A stretch of 40,737 nt of DNA from Didymodactylos carnosus (taxonomy: Eukaryota > Rotifera > Eurotatoria > Philodinida > Philodinidae): NCBI GenBank assembly GCA_905250885.1, contig CAJNOQ010000811.1:1-40737 (forward strand), in the 5' to 3' direction. This document shows, one piece after another, positions 1 through 15,954 of the stretch. Made by a program: the position numbers and the translations under genes. The stretch's first letter is position 1. Every line of letters starts with the position of its first letter. Under the pieces are notes generated by a model, which did no database searches, was not told where the DNA came from, and saw nothing but the letters and a program-made list of their open reading frames with translations.

Positions 1-691
1 CATTATCTTGATGATAGTAAACGATATAATTTTAAATCGTAGTAAACAGACTGAGTTCTGAAATTAGAAAAAATATACAAGCAAACAAAAACAGAAAATG
101 TCGACTAGACTCTATCATCAACCGACACCTTGCGACTAAAACATAAGGTTCAACCAAATTAGACGTAACCCACGAAACGGATACATTCGAGAAAATTATT
201 ATCATTCTAGCATAAAACTAACGATTGTACAAGCAAGATAACCTGAAGCAAGTTGTGCATCTTAGTATTCGTTGACTATTTGTAGGATAAACAATAAAAT
301 AATTTAAATGAAAAGTAGAGCAGTCAAACAAACATTACTAAATTGACCAAGTAAACAGAATCTACAGTTCTGTTGTATCAAGGTAGAGCGGTTTTTAGAT
401 TTAAACGCCATCTCAAATAGCGATCGATATTGCTGGTTCAAAAATTACCAGATGATATTTTAAATTGGAATAGCGTCAATGGAAAAAAACTTATCTCCAA
501 CTTAGACCCACATCGGTAGCAGAGTGCCCAAATCTCCTGATTTTCAATTGTTTTTCTGCATCGATTTTGTTTTTTCCAAAAGTGAGATTATCAGTTTCAG
601 AAACAGAATTTCTGGATCAAGAATCTAAATAATTGTACAGTGAAGAGTCAGCTGCATGCTTATTGAATGTTCTTATCACAAGAAGGTAAGA

Positions 692-748
692 TTAGTTAAC
701 TTCTAAATCCATTGGATCAAAATCTTCTTCCTCAGTCCATACTGCAGT
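692..748 (-). CDS. Possible terminal exon of an unidentified minus-strand gene
   Basis: On the minus strand a TTTGTTATAG acceptor is followed by 18 open codons reading TAVWTEEEDFDPMDLEVN and a TAA stop at 692-694. The acidic tail and the good acceptor look like the last exon of a real gene. No matching upstream exon could be found in 750-2170 before the plus-strand RBM5/10 gene begins. The rest of the gene is therefore either in unrecognised small exons there, or lost. The family is not recognised and the call is tentative. Confidence 0.3.
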   Translation of the reverse strand, partial: TAVWTEEEDFDPMDLEVN

Positions 749-2172
749 CTATAACAAATGATAATACTGTTTCATTAAAACATATTTCAAAAAAAAAATT
801 TTGAAAAAAAAACTATATTTTTGAAAAAGTTATTGGACTTTTTTGTTTTGCTTGTCCAAGAAAAAACTGCATGATACTCTCCTGTTTTTCTTCTGATTTC
901 GAAAAAAAATCTCCTAATTTTCCTCCCGATTTTTTAGAAAAAATTTGATCAACTTCTTATTTTATACGAAAAACTAGATTTGAACAAATCGAAAATACCG
1001 ATAAAAGTGCACGAGCATTCCTTTCATAGTTCTACAAGTTCAACGTAAGATATTTTATATGAATAATTTCTTAAAACTAAATAGTGTTACTACTCAATAG
1101 AACAGATATAACCTCTTGTTATTTTCTCCTCTTAGGTTTTTCTGCAAATAGATTCTCTGTTATTTATTAATAGCAGTATTGTTTTATAACTGTCTGTCTC
1201 AATTCATTAGGGCAAATTATACATTTCCATTAATCGGTCCATAGAATTCTTTTCTTTAATATCGAAAGAAAAATAATATACCAGAAAGATACATGGGAAC
1301 CGACATGTGACTCACTCTCAACCTTCTTATTTGATTCGGTTGTTGGTTAGGCAATCACAGTTAGTTAAAAGACTCGTCAAGGATAAGACATAATTTACAT
1401 CAATGATTTCGTTTGTCCTTCTTCTATAGCTTCATTCATTCATATACAGCAAGTTTGTTAAAAAAAATAGATCCAAGTTTCTTTATTTTGAGTGAGGTCT
1501 ATGTCTCATTTTTTGCGCCTAAGGTTAATCTACAATCAAGAATATAATCAGAATATACCATATTCGCCAGGAGACTGTTTCAAGCAATATAACTTTTTTG
1601 TAAAAGTATGAGCGATTTTTCAGTTTTTATTTGGTATTTTTCCGAGTTTGATCAATTGAATGTTTGAGGAAAATAAAAATTTCTCAGATCTTGGATGAAC
1701 AGACCGTACTGAAGAAGCATAACGCACATAAGCGCTCTTGTCTAAGAGTGCATAAATGCATCTGTTTTCGTGATGCTAATTGATTCACCACTGAAAAATC
1801 CGTTCTATAAGTGACTAGTCGATAACCAGTTTACACAGGTCCTTGATGATCGTGATGAGGGAAGCATCACGTGTACATCAACATTGCTTAACTCAAGCTT
1901 TAGCATTAATTTGAACGAAAGTTCAAGTTGACTTTGTTCTTTACAAGTAGGCTAATCAATTAAACAATGAGCGTGAATTAATCATTCTGGTTTGTAACAT
2001 GAAAAAAACCATATCAGTAAATTTTACTTCGATAGGTTAGAGAGGATTAGTCCTCAGCTTCAGTACTATCTATAATCGTTTCCATTTATATTTCAAAACA
2101 ATTGTTTCTGTGATGTTAAAACTGTACCCTTTTTAGATTTATTCTCATAAAACATTTCTAGTTCATCATTAA
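749..2172. other. Non-coding AT-rich spacer
   Basis: No open frame with coding character is visible on either strand. The stretch holds A and T runs (about 780-960) and two small hairpins: GCGCTCTT/AAGAGTGC near 1731-1751 and CGTGATG/CATCACG near 1851-1872. It probably contains the promoter and any 5' UTR of the RBM5/10 gene. The bases before the minus-strand exon (1-691) also show nothing recognisable. Confidence 0.5.
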
Positions 2173-2220
2173 GATCAAACGCATTCACCAGAACGAGCAG
2201 CAATAGCTCAAACGGTACTC

Positions 2221-8001
<5,781 letters not shown>

Positions 8002-8219
8002 CGAACATCTGTTTCTTTTTTCAACTCTTTTTCTCCGCTTTTTTATTGATTGTATTCGTAAATAAGATGTATTTCTGGAAAAAAGACATCTGTTTATTCG
8101 AATTTATATTCTTTTTTTGTCTTTGTGTCTTTTGCGTACTTATTAGAGAACTCATCCTATATATCTGTGCTATTGTGTTTTTTTTTCTACTGTATATTAC
8201 AAAGCATCAGAATATATAA

Positions 8220-8225
8220 AATAAA
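8220..8225 (+). promoter_or_regulatory. Poly(A) signal of the RBM5/10 gene
   Basis: AATAAA lies 219 bp after the TGA stop at 7999-8001 and 49 bp before the stop of the convergent minus-strand gene. A TTTATT at about 8092-8097, which is AATAAA on the minus strand, could serve that neighbour. If both are used, the two 3' UTRs overlap. Confidence 0.6.
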
Positions 8226-8273
8226 CTTGAATAAAAGAACATACATTTTAGAGAATCTCTATTCTTGACCTTT

Positions 8274-10113
8274 TCAATCATCTATAATGTTAAAGTAAAG
8301 ACGGTGTCTTTCTATTGACTGGCAACGTTGTTGAGACCATTCATATTGAAAATCAACTATGATATTGGTTAAATTTGTGTTATAATCAGCAAGCGTTTGA
8401 TTTTTGTCCATTGGTCGACTCTCCCAAATACTCTTTCCAATTTGTACCGATTCATTGCATTTAATATCAAAACTTCCTGTCTGTTGTATAATAACGCCCG
8501 TAAAATAGTTGTAATCTACCGTATAAGTTAATAACGAGTATAAATAACGACTAAAAAGAGAGTTAATAAAAAGAAATTATTCAGATTTCATTAAAGTACA
8601 TAAACGAAGTTTTTTTTCGGATGTGAAGTTATATGCAAGTAGTTGTACATAATATGTGTATTATTTTTTTCAAGTTTTAACAGTGGTACTGTTTTTTCAC
8701 ATACAATATATTCTTTTTTATACATATGGTATTATATACTCAAAACAAGCTATTATTTCTTTGACTTATTCGTATTCCACTAAAGCATAAAAAATTGAAT
8801 ATCATACTCCAGCGAGAAAAGTTTTACGACTTTCATACTTTAAAATTGAACTCTGGTAACGTTCCTGTCGAAAGATTCATTAGCCACTGAAGTATGACAA
8901 AAATTATGAGCTAGTTAAAATCGTTCAAGGTTCGTTCTTCCAAATTCAAGTGAATCTAAAATTCCACTTAGAATGATAGTGTTCAATCAAGTAAAACTGA
9001 TGATCACGATTAGCATGTACTCGTACGATGCAGAAAATTTTTAGTAGTCCTTTACCTGCAATATTTGTTATTGATTATAAATTGGTAGCGTTGTATATCT
9101 GTTAAATTATAGATCGATTGTGTGTAATTATTTAATACTTTTCTTGATATTAATCCAACCGTTTGATTATAAACGTAGGAACTATCATGTAGTAAAAGAA
9201 CATTAACCGTATCATTAACAGTATCATTGACAAGTATTGGAAATGTACAGAATAATAAATAATTATATCGACAACTGACTAGTTGATCATTTATTGTCAA
9301 TCTAAAACTTCCTTCTTTTAGTACGGCATTTTGTGTACCATAAAAGAGAAATGTTTCATTTATATTTACTATAAAATTATGTTTTGATAATTCATATTGA
9401 ACATTTATTTCATCTTGTTTTGGAATTCTAACATAACCCTGATCAATTCGATAGACATTTATTTTTTGTTCTGTTTTGTTATTCAACTTAAATAGTTGTT
9501 CCATTGGAAAAAGAATATCCATCTCATTTTTTGCATGTTGTTCATTAAATACTAATAAAAAACTCATTTCATTATTACTAATAAATGCTAGACGAAAATA
9601 TGGCATAATACTTATAAGAACTGCCCAATTTGATCTATAATATTGATATTCTTCATAGACATTTTTCATATATTCATCAATTGAACACAATTCGACTCCT
9701 TCCATATTAAATTCTTTAATTTGCACTTGAATTTTTTTGTCTTGTAGAAGAAAACGATATCGAAATGTAAAGTCATTATGATGTTTATTTTCACAGTTTT
9801 CATTCCATATCACATTTGGATTACGTAAATTAATGTTCAATAGTTGATCATTATCACAATCTATATACAACTGATTATAAATTGTCGCATTAATTTTTAA
9901 ATAATTTTTATTTGTAAAATTTTTGATTAATCCAACTTTATCTGAACTGCAATCAGCCAAATTTAAAGGATATTCTTCAAATTTGAAATTAGAAGAAAAT
10001 AATTCATCAATAGTTAGTTGTGAAATACTAATTTGAAGTAAATTTAACACTAGATATATGATGAGAAATACTATCATATTTAGATTTTTCTTGCATATAC
10101 CAAATGTTTTCAT
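8274..10113 (-). CDS. Secreted or lumenal N-glycosylated protein of unknown family, two exons
   Basis: Exon 1 is 9056-10113 and exon 2 is 8274-8550, both on the minus strand. The donor (TGCAG|GTAAAG) and acceptor (CTTTTTAG|TCG) join in matching phase to give 444 aa ending in a TGA at 8274-8276. The exon 1 frame alone stops one codon after the donor, which is why splicing is invoked. Residues about 12-32 form a strongly hydrophobic signal peptide. The rest has about a dozen NxS/T sequons, several cysteines and no further membrane segment. A stretch with FLFYGT...KEGSF...INDQLVSC in exon 1 resembles YFTGV...QTGSF...CNES in exon 2, hinting at a repeated beta-rich module. The intron is 505 bp, long for this window, and has no visible coding content. 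I do not recognise the family and assign no function. Confidence 0.75.
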
Positions 10114-10844
10114 AAAATGAAAAAAGGGGTAATGATATTGAAAAAAATATATTCCATTACATATTGAAAAAAAGGGGTAATGATATCGAATTACACTGTG
10201 TTATTTTAATGACAAAGACACATACTTTGGTAAGTTAAAGAAAAAAAGATTTAATTTAGAACTAAATAAATAGAATATATTTATACTCATCTCATGACGT
10301 CTTAACATAAAATTACAATTAATTTACTTGAATAGGTAAAACAAGCTGACGGAGCAAGCACTATCGAATTCTCAAGTCATTTCTTTATTATTTATCTAAC
10401 AACATCGAGGGATCATTGAATTATGCCATGCAAGTAGCTCTAATAGGAGGTGAAAAATGAGAAACTCTTTAGAGACAATAGAATATTATCGCGCCTTCTC
10501 ATGATTTTTATGAGCATACACATCATAAGAAGGTTGTGTAGAATCAATATTTGTTGTACTGTCTCTAGAAAAAAACAGTTATCGGTTGTTTAAAGTGCAA
10601 GTTTATAAGCAAAATCTCAATTTATCATTGTCGTCAATCACATTAAAGCTGGTGAAATTCTAAGTTGTCAATATGCCATGAGATAATCTAGAACATTTCT
10701 AAAAGACTTCTTGCTGTGTTTTGAAGCAAATGTTGCGATCATTGTTAGATTAAAATAAAGTGTACTCTTATAATCGATTGATTCTGGCGCGTAATCTTGA
10801 CATAGTCCGTTTATTACGATGGATTGTCCTCACTCACTAACGTC
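10114..10844. promoter_or_regulatory. Divergent intergenic region with a duplicated 25-bp motif
   Basis: This 731-bp spacer separates the starts of two genes transcribed away from each other, so it should hold both promoters. A near-identical motif, GAAAAAAGGGGTAATGATAT followed by YGAA, occurs at about 10119-10142 and again at about 10166-10190, both just upstream of the minus-strand start codon. The copies are about 47 bp apart and embedded in unrelated sequence, which suggests a regulatory element. Nothing coding is visible. Confidence 0.45.
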
Positions 10845-10848
10845 ATGA
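10819..10848 (+). promoter_or_regulatory. Upstream ORF overlapping the Dpy-30 gene start
   Basis: A nine-codon frame (MDCPHSLTS) starts at ATG 10819 and ends in a TGA that overlaps the main start in an ATGA arrangement at 10845-10848. If it is on the mRNA, it could tune translation of the downstream protein by termination-reinitiation. The overlap is read directly from the sequence. The function is inferred. Confidence 0.35.
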
Positions 10849-12663
10849 ATACTATCCAAACATTAAATGATAAAGTCATCCGAGCTGTGAATGATACTGA
10901 AAAAATAGTTATAACTGAAACAACCACAGTAACATTAAAATCGGAGAAAAAGATTTTCATTAGTGATAATATTGATAAGTAAGAACTTTTTTGTCTTTGC
11001 GAAAAATAAGTCTTATTGAATAGATCTTTATTCAACTCAAAAGTCAATTCGAGTAGATAGCAAAAAGAACCAAATATAGAATCAAGAAGATAACATAGCC
11101 AACTATTTATGAATCGTTTATTTGTCAAAATTGTTTAATTATGTTAAATGTTGTAGGTTTGACAAGAGAAATGTACTTCCTAAAACTATTAATTCAAAAA
11201 TACAACATCAGCAATATAATTCAATATTTAATGATTATGCCTATTCTTGGTCACCCACTTCCTTCCAATCGGTTACATCGTCGTCGTACAACATTCCAAA
11301 TAAATGGAAATCACATTTGGATGAAAAAGAGCAAGAAAAATTTCCAGCCTATCAGCGAACATTTTATGATAAACATATTCCTTTTCAGTTTAATAAGCAA
11401 ACCGTATACCGAAATAAAACTGAAAACGATCAAGCGAAAGGCATGATGTTAAGTGAAAGTTTCTTATCCATTGAACATGAAGAAGAACAGGATTTTGAGG
11501 ACGAAAAGACAATAACAGATACCGGTAGAGACTTAGAAGATATGATGGATGAGTTCTACGAGTTACCGTATTTTGACAATCAGCAACCAAAAACATCTAA
11601 CAAATCAAATCAAGCGTATCAGTCAAATTTAGATATGAATGTTAGATCAAGAGCAAACAATGATGAAGCGAATATAAATGGTGAGAATGGACACTATTAT
11701 CAGAACTTTTTTTTCACTATTTTACCAGCTAGTGACGACATAAGATCATGATGGGTTTTATTTTTAGATATGGAAGAACACGTACGAGAAAAACAAAATG
11801 ATCAGTATATTATTGAAAAGAAAAAAGGTAAAAGACAAGCAACAAAATCTAACTCTTCACCTGACAAAATGAAAATAACAGAAAAGGTTTTTGATTCACA
11901 ACTAGAATCATTGAAAGATTCTGTTGAACAATCATCTCAAATGAAGAGTTTGCTAATCCCATTAGTGAACAAACAACGCTACGTGGTAAATCATGATGAA
12001 ATACTTGCTCAAGATAAAAGTCATTGCCTTCAAACCGATATGTCATCACAAGAGGTGTCGTATGATGATTATCTACGTTCGATTATTGCTGAACCGCTGA
12101 CACATGCTCTAGTCAATGTCTCTCAATATCGTCCAGAAGACAGTATTGAATATATTTCTAAATTTTTACGAGATTGGGCAGAAACAAGTCATTATAATAA
12201 TGTTATTCACAATGAAACAAAATTAACGTTAACAAACATTGAAATTCATCGGGAGAACTGTCTACTTAATCATAAACATCAAAAACATGATAAACTATTT
12301 AAATTAAAAGCTCAAGAAAATATTCGAAATGCTATGCAACTAGAATATGATCGAAATTTGTATCATAATAGTCAATGGGTTCAATTGATCGATATGAAAA
12401 ATGATGACGAACGAGAACCTGCATCAATTCATCAACATTTTCTAGTCGATTTATTACACCAACAACAGACACAACAACAATTTAAACAGAACAAAACAGC
12501 ACAACATATTCATTATCATGAAACAAGTACAAATACCGCAAATGAGCAACAAATAAGAGATGAAGTGACTTCATTAAAAAATGAACGGGGATGTGGTGAT
12601 ACGATAACATTAGCCACATACTTTTCTAACTTGAAAAATAAATTAATAAATTGTGATCCATAA
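10845..12663 (+). CDS. Dpy-30-motif protein, three exons, probable axonemal or anchoring scaffold
   Basis: Exons are 10845-10978, 11157-11680 and 11768-12663. The joins AA|G and G|AT keep one frame of 517 aa. An in-frame TAG at 10803 makes ATG 10845 the first available start. The recognisable part is about residues 321-358, a Dpy-30/RII-like dimerisation motif: YLRSIIAEPLTHALVNVS, then RPEDSIEYISKFL and RDW. It closely matches the 'L...L..v...RP.dPieyla..L' pattern of DPY30, DYDC1/2, AK7 and radial-spoke proteins. In those proteins the four-helix dimer docks amphipathic helices of partner proteins in chromatin complexes or cilia. The remainder is hydrophilic, rich in Gln, Asn and Glu, with a likely helical stretch after the motif and a Gln-rich run near 460. 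Neither a catalytic domain nor a GAF domain is visible. A ciliary role is likely but inferred. AATAAA lies near 12976. Confidence 0.75.
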
Positions 12664-14160
12664 GTATGATAATTATGAGTTCTGTGAATGTCCATGGGTT
12701 TATGATATGAATTTGGAAAAAATAATCTTTTTGGAACAATTGTTGTTCTATTCAGACTATAAGTTTTTATTATTAAAATTGATCTTTGTCATATTTGAAA
12801 ATATAAACGATCAATTTTTGTGTATGATCATCATATCCATCACATTCGCCTGTGTAAGTTGTAGACTCGAAAGAAAAAAGTTCATTTGATATATTTCAAA
12901 TCTGTTTGATGTATAAGAGATTAAAAGATCCGATAAATATTTTTGATTAATTTCTCTAGGACAAACATTTATTTAAATAAAAAGCAAAGAAGCACGCAAC
13001 ACTTAAATCGTAGCAGTAGAAGAATAAAAAAAATGTAGAACAGAACTATTGTGAACATGCGAATTTGTTTGATATGATTAGAATTGTTTTACTCTCGAAC
13101 ATTTAATAGAATATCCCAAATCAGTTAACATCAGCTAGGGTGAACACATTGCATTGACTAGGCAATTTTAGATAAAAAACAAAAGAAATGAAGTAGAACT
13201 GTTCGATTATAGTATGTTCTACTGGAACATTAACAAAAAAACTCGTCTATTTAAGAACGAAAGAAATTTTTGTAGAGTGAGAATTTGGGCAAACACAAGG
13301 TCTATCCATTTGAATCTTACAGTATATTTTTTAGGGGTATGACACAGTAATATAATATTTTCCTAGGAATGGCACGGTTTTGAACTAACACATTTCATTT
13401 GAGCTTTTATTACTCTTTTCTTACCTAACAAGACAGTTAGTGAAACATTTTCCTTTAAAAATTTGTCTGTTGAATACAAAAACAATATTTTAAATTAGTT
13501 ATGAATTGACGCACGACCATATTGCCTAAAGGTAAGTGAAAAAAAATCAAAAAATACAACACCTTTGTTTAACATATTTGACCAAGTCTTAGTTTATTTT
13601 GGAAAATTGTTCCAAGAAAACCTATTGAATATCAAGGAAAGTTAAGATTATTAGTTTTCTCAAGTCTATTTCCGTGTTGTGATGTATCTTTGATCGAAAA
13701 ATTCTATTTCTAAAATTTTTGACTTTTTCTTATAGTCGTTAACGCGTATTGTATTCTTTCATTTTTTTTTACGTAATTTCGATTTTTTTACACATCAGAG
13801 CGTTGCATGCTGTTCAATAAAAAAATAAAAAAAATTCTCTTTCTAACATAATAAAAGTATGACATTAATCTTTGTTTGTGTTGAATGACCATTGAGAATA
13901 ACAATATAAAAATACGAATGGTTTGTGGATTAAAAAATTTAAGAGAAAAAGAGCATTGTTTATGAACACTTCTCACAATCAGAATAAACACTAACAATAA
14001 GCACACAGATCTACTCAAAAGATTATAAAATGTAAAATATTCCATTTCCGTTTCAAGCAAAGAAAAAATAGCCTCCAGCATTATTATTGTTGTTATTACA
14101 GATACTTGATCGTCACAAGAGTTTATGTTAGACAATGAACGAATTCTTATTACCTTGAAG

Positions 14161-14180
14161 AGAGAGAGAGAGAGAGAGAG
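14161..14180. repeat. (AG)n microsatellite
   Basis: Ten perfect AG dinucleotide units, followed by an A/G-rich tail (AAAAAGAAGAAAA). Confidence 0.95.
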
Positions 14181-15102
14181 AAAAAGAAGAAAATGTTTGT
14201 ATTATTTTTAACTGAAGAGTGTGTGTGTTGAGCTTTTAAACTTCGAAGCCGATCATTATCGATACTCATCCACAGTAAGGTTAAGCAATTAAATCTATGA
14301 TTAAAGATTACAGAGTTATTTTAACTTTTTCCATTCTTTATTCTATAGCTCTTTTGTTTAGTGATTCTTTTTCTTCTCTTCGTTTATATATGTAGACGTG
14401 TGAATACGGAAAAAAAAATCAAACAATTTTTTCTCCTCATTCTATATGTTCATCATATCTTTCAGTTCTTTTTCACTGTATGCAGTTCCTCTATGATCTT
14501 TGTTTCTATCCAAAAGAATTTTTAAACATTTATTACTCTTACTCTTAGTCAAGTGATGGTAATGTTCATTGAAGATTGTTGACATTTAGATTATTATAAT
14601 GTGTTATTAATTATTTGGATATGACAAGGTTAGTTATATTTGAATAGTTTTTATAATCAATAGAGTCTTTACGAAATATATACGAAAAACCTGATGCCAA
14701 TTAGCCGAAAAGATTGTTCATAGGTTTTTTTCTCCCGATATTCATATTCTCTTATCTTATTGATATGTTTGTCTGACAAAAAAAAAGAAATAAGTAACAA
14801 ATTATTTAAAAGATAAAAGCATTTGTCTCATATAAAAATTATCATCTAATTAGTTAAATGTTCCGGTGTAAAAATATACTTTTTGTCGCTTTCTAATGTT
14901 CAATTTATTTGCGCGATCAATCAACAAAACGTCGTCATTTTTAACAATTACGCTTAAGTAATATAACTATGTTTAAGTGATTAATTGTATCTATTCTCAG
15001 TCAATTTGATAATAGTGGCGGCTAAATATTAAAAGAATTTGTTGTGTGCGTGTATTGATGTAGAATGAACAAAAAAATTTTAACCTGTTCTGGATACCAT
15101 TC

Positions 15103-15127
15103 ACACACACACACACATACACACACA
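15103..15127. repeat. (CA)n microsatellite
   Basis: A run of CA units interrupted once by TA. On the opposite strand it encodes a spurious Cys/Val repeat. Confidence 0.9.
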
Positions 15128-15901
15128 AACAGTATAGAGAAAGACGATTTCAGATACAGCTGTACACCTTTTTAATGTGTCTGATTGAACAAAAAAAAAT
15201 TTTTTTCTATTGATACTGTGAATGAGAAGACAAAAGACTGCTAAATAAAACTTTACCTCAAAGAAGAAAAAAAAGTGAGCATAACGTACAGACAATAATA
15301 CGATGGCTTCTGTTCTTTTACATATATCTCACTCTTTTTTTTTTACACTTTTGACAAGGATGCTTATGAACTGTTAAAAGTCTAATTTTAAACAGTGACT
15401 CTATTGTACAACGTATTTTACTGATGTAGTTTTTCTAAGAATGCTGTTTGTTATAGTGGTGATTTGTTGAATAGGGGTAGGCATATATTATATATATTAT
15501 TATTTTTTTGCCAATTGTGAACATATTATAGTCTCATCAAACGGAAACAAAAAAAAACTTTGACTTGTCCACAATTATGATGACAAGTCATTGATGTTAT
15601 TTTTCTTTAAGAACGTCGGACTTTCTCTTGTCTATTGCATGACATCTATCTAAATAAAGTAAAGAGGTCAATAAAAAACTTTTTATCTCATCAATAACAA
15701 TAGGATAGAGAAGAGAGTAAAAGGAAAACATGAAATAATGTAATAATAAATGGTCATATTTATTCATCTTCACTGTTGACTGATGAAACCGTGCGGAAGA
15801 TAGATAATATAGAAAAAAAAACATTTTGCCTATGTATAGTGATAACTCGAGAACGAGAAAATAAGATTGTAACATTTTTTTAATGTACGAGTGTAAGAGA
15901 A

Positions 15902-15904
<3 letters not shown>

Positions 15905-15952
<48 letters not shown>
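15905..15952. repeat. (GA)24 microsatellite
   Basis: An uninterrupted 48-bp GA tract. Frames through it give Arg-Glu or Ser-Leu repeats and are not genes. A shorter GA tract lies at about 16026-16038. Confidence 0.97.

Positions 15953-15954
<2 letters not shown>

Noticed and set aside
1731-1872. Two short hairpins as possible microRNA or terminator
   Set aside because: Stems are only 7-8 bp, too short for a microRNA precursor, and terminators of bacterial type do not apply here.
10814-11128. 104-codon minus-strand frame over the Dpy-30 gene's first exon and intron
   Set aside because: It is antisense to a supported exon and has no family or splice support.
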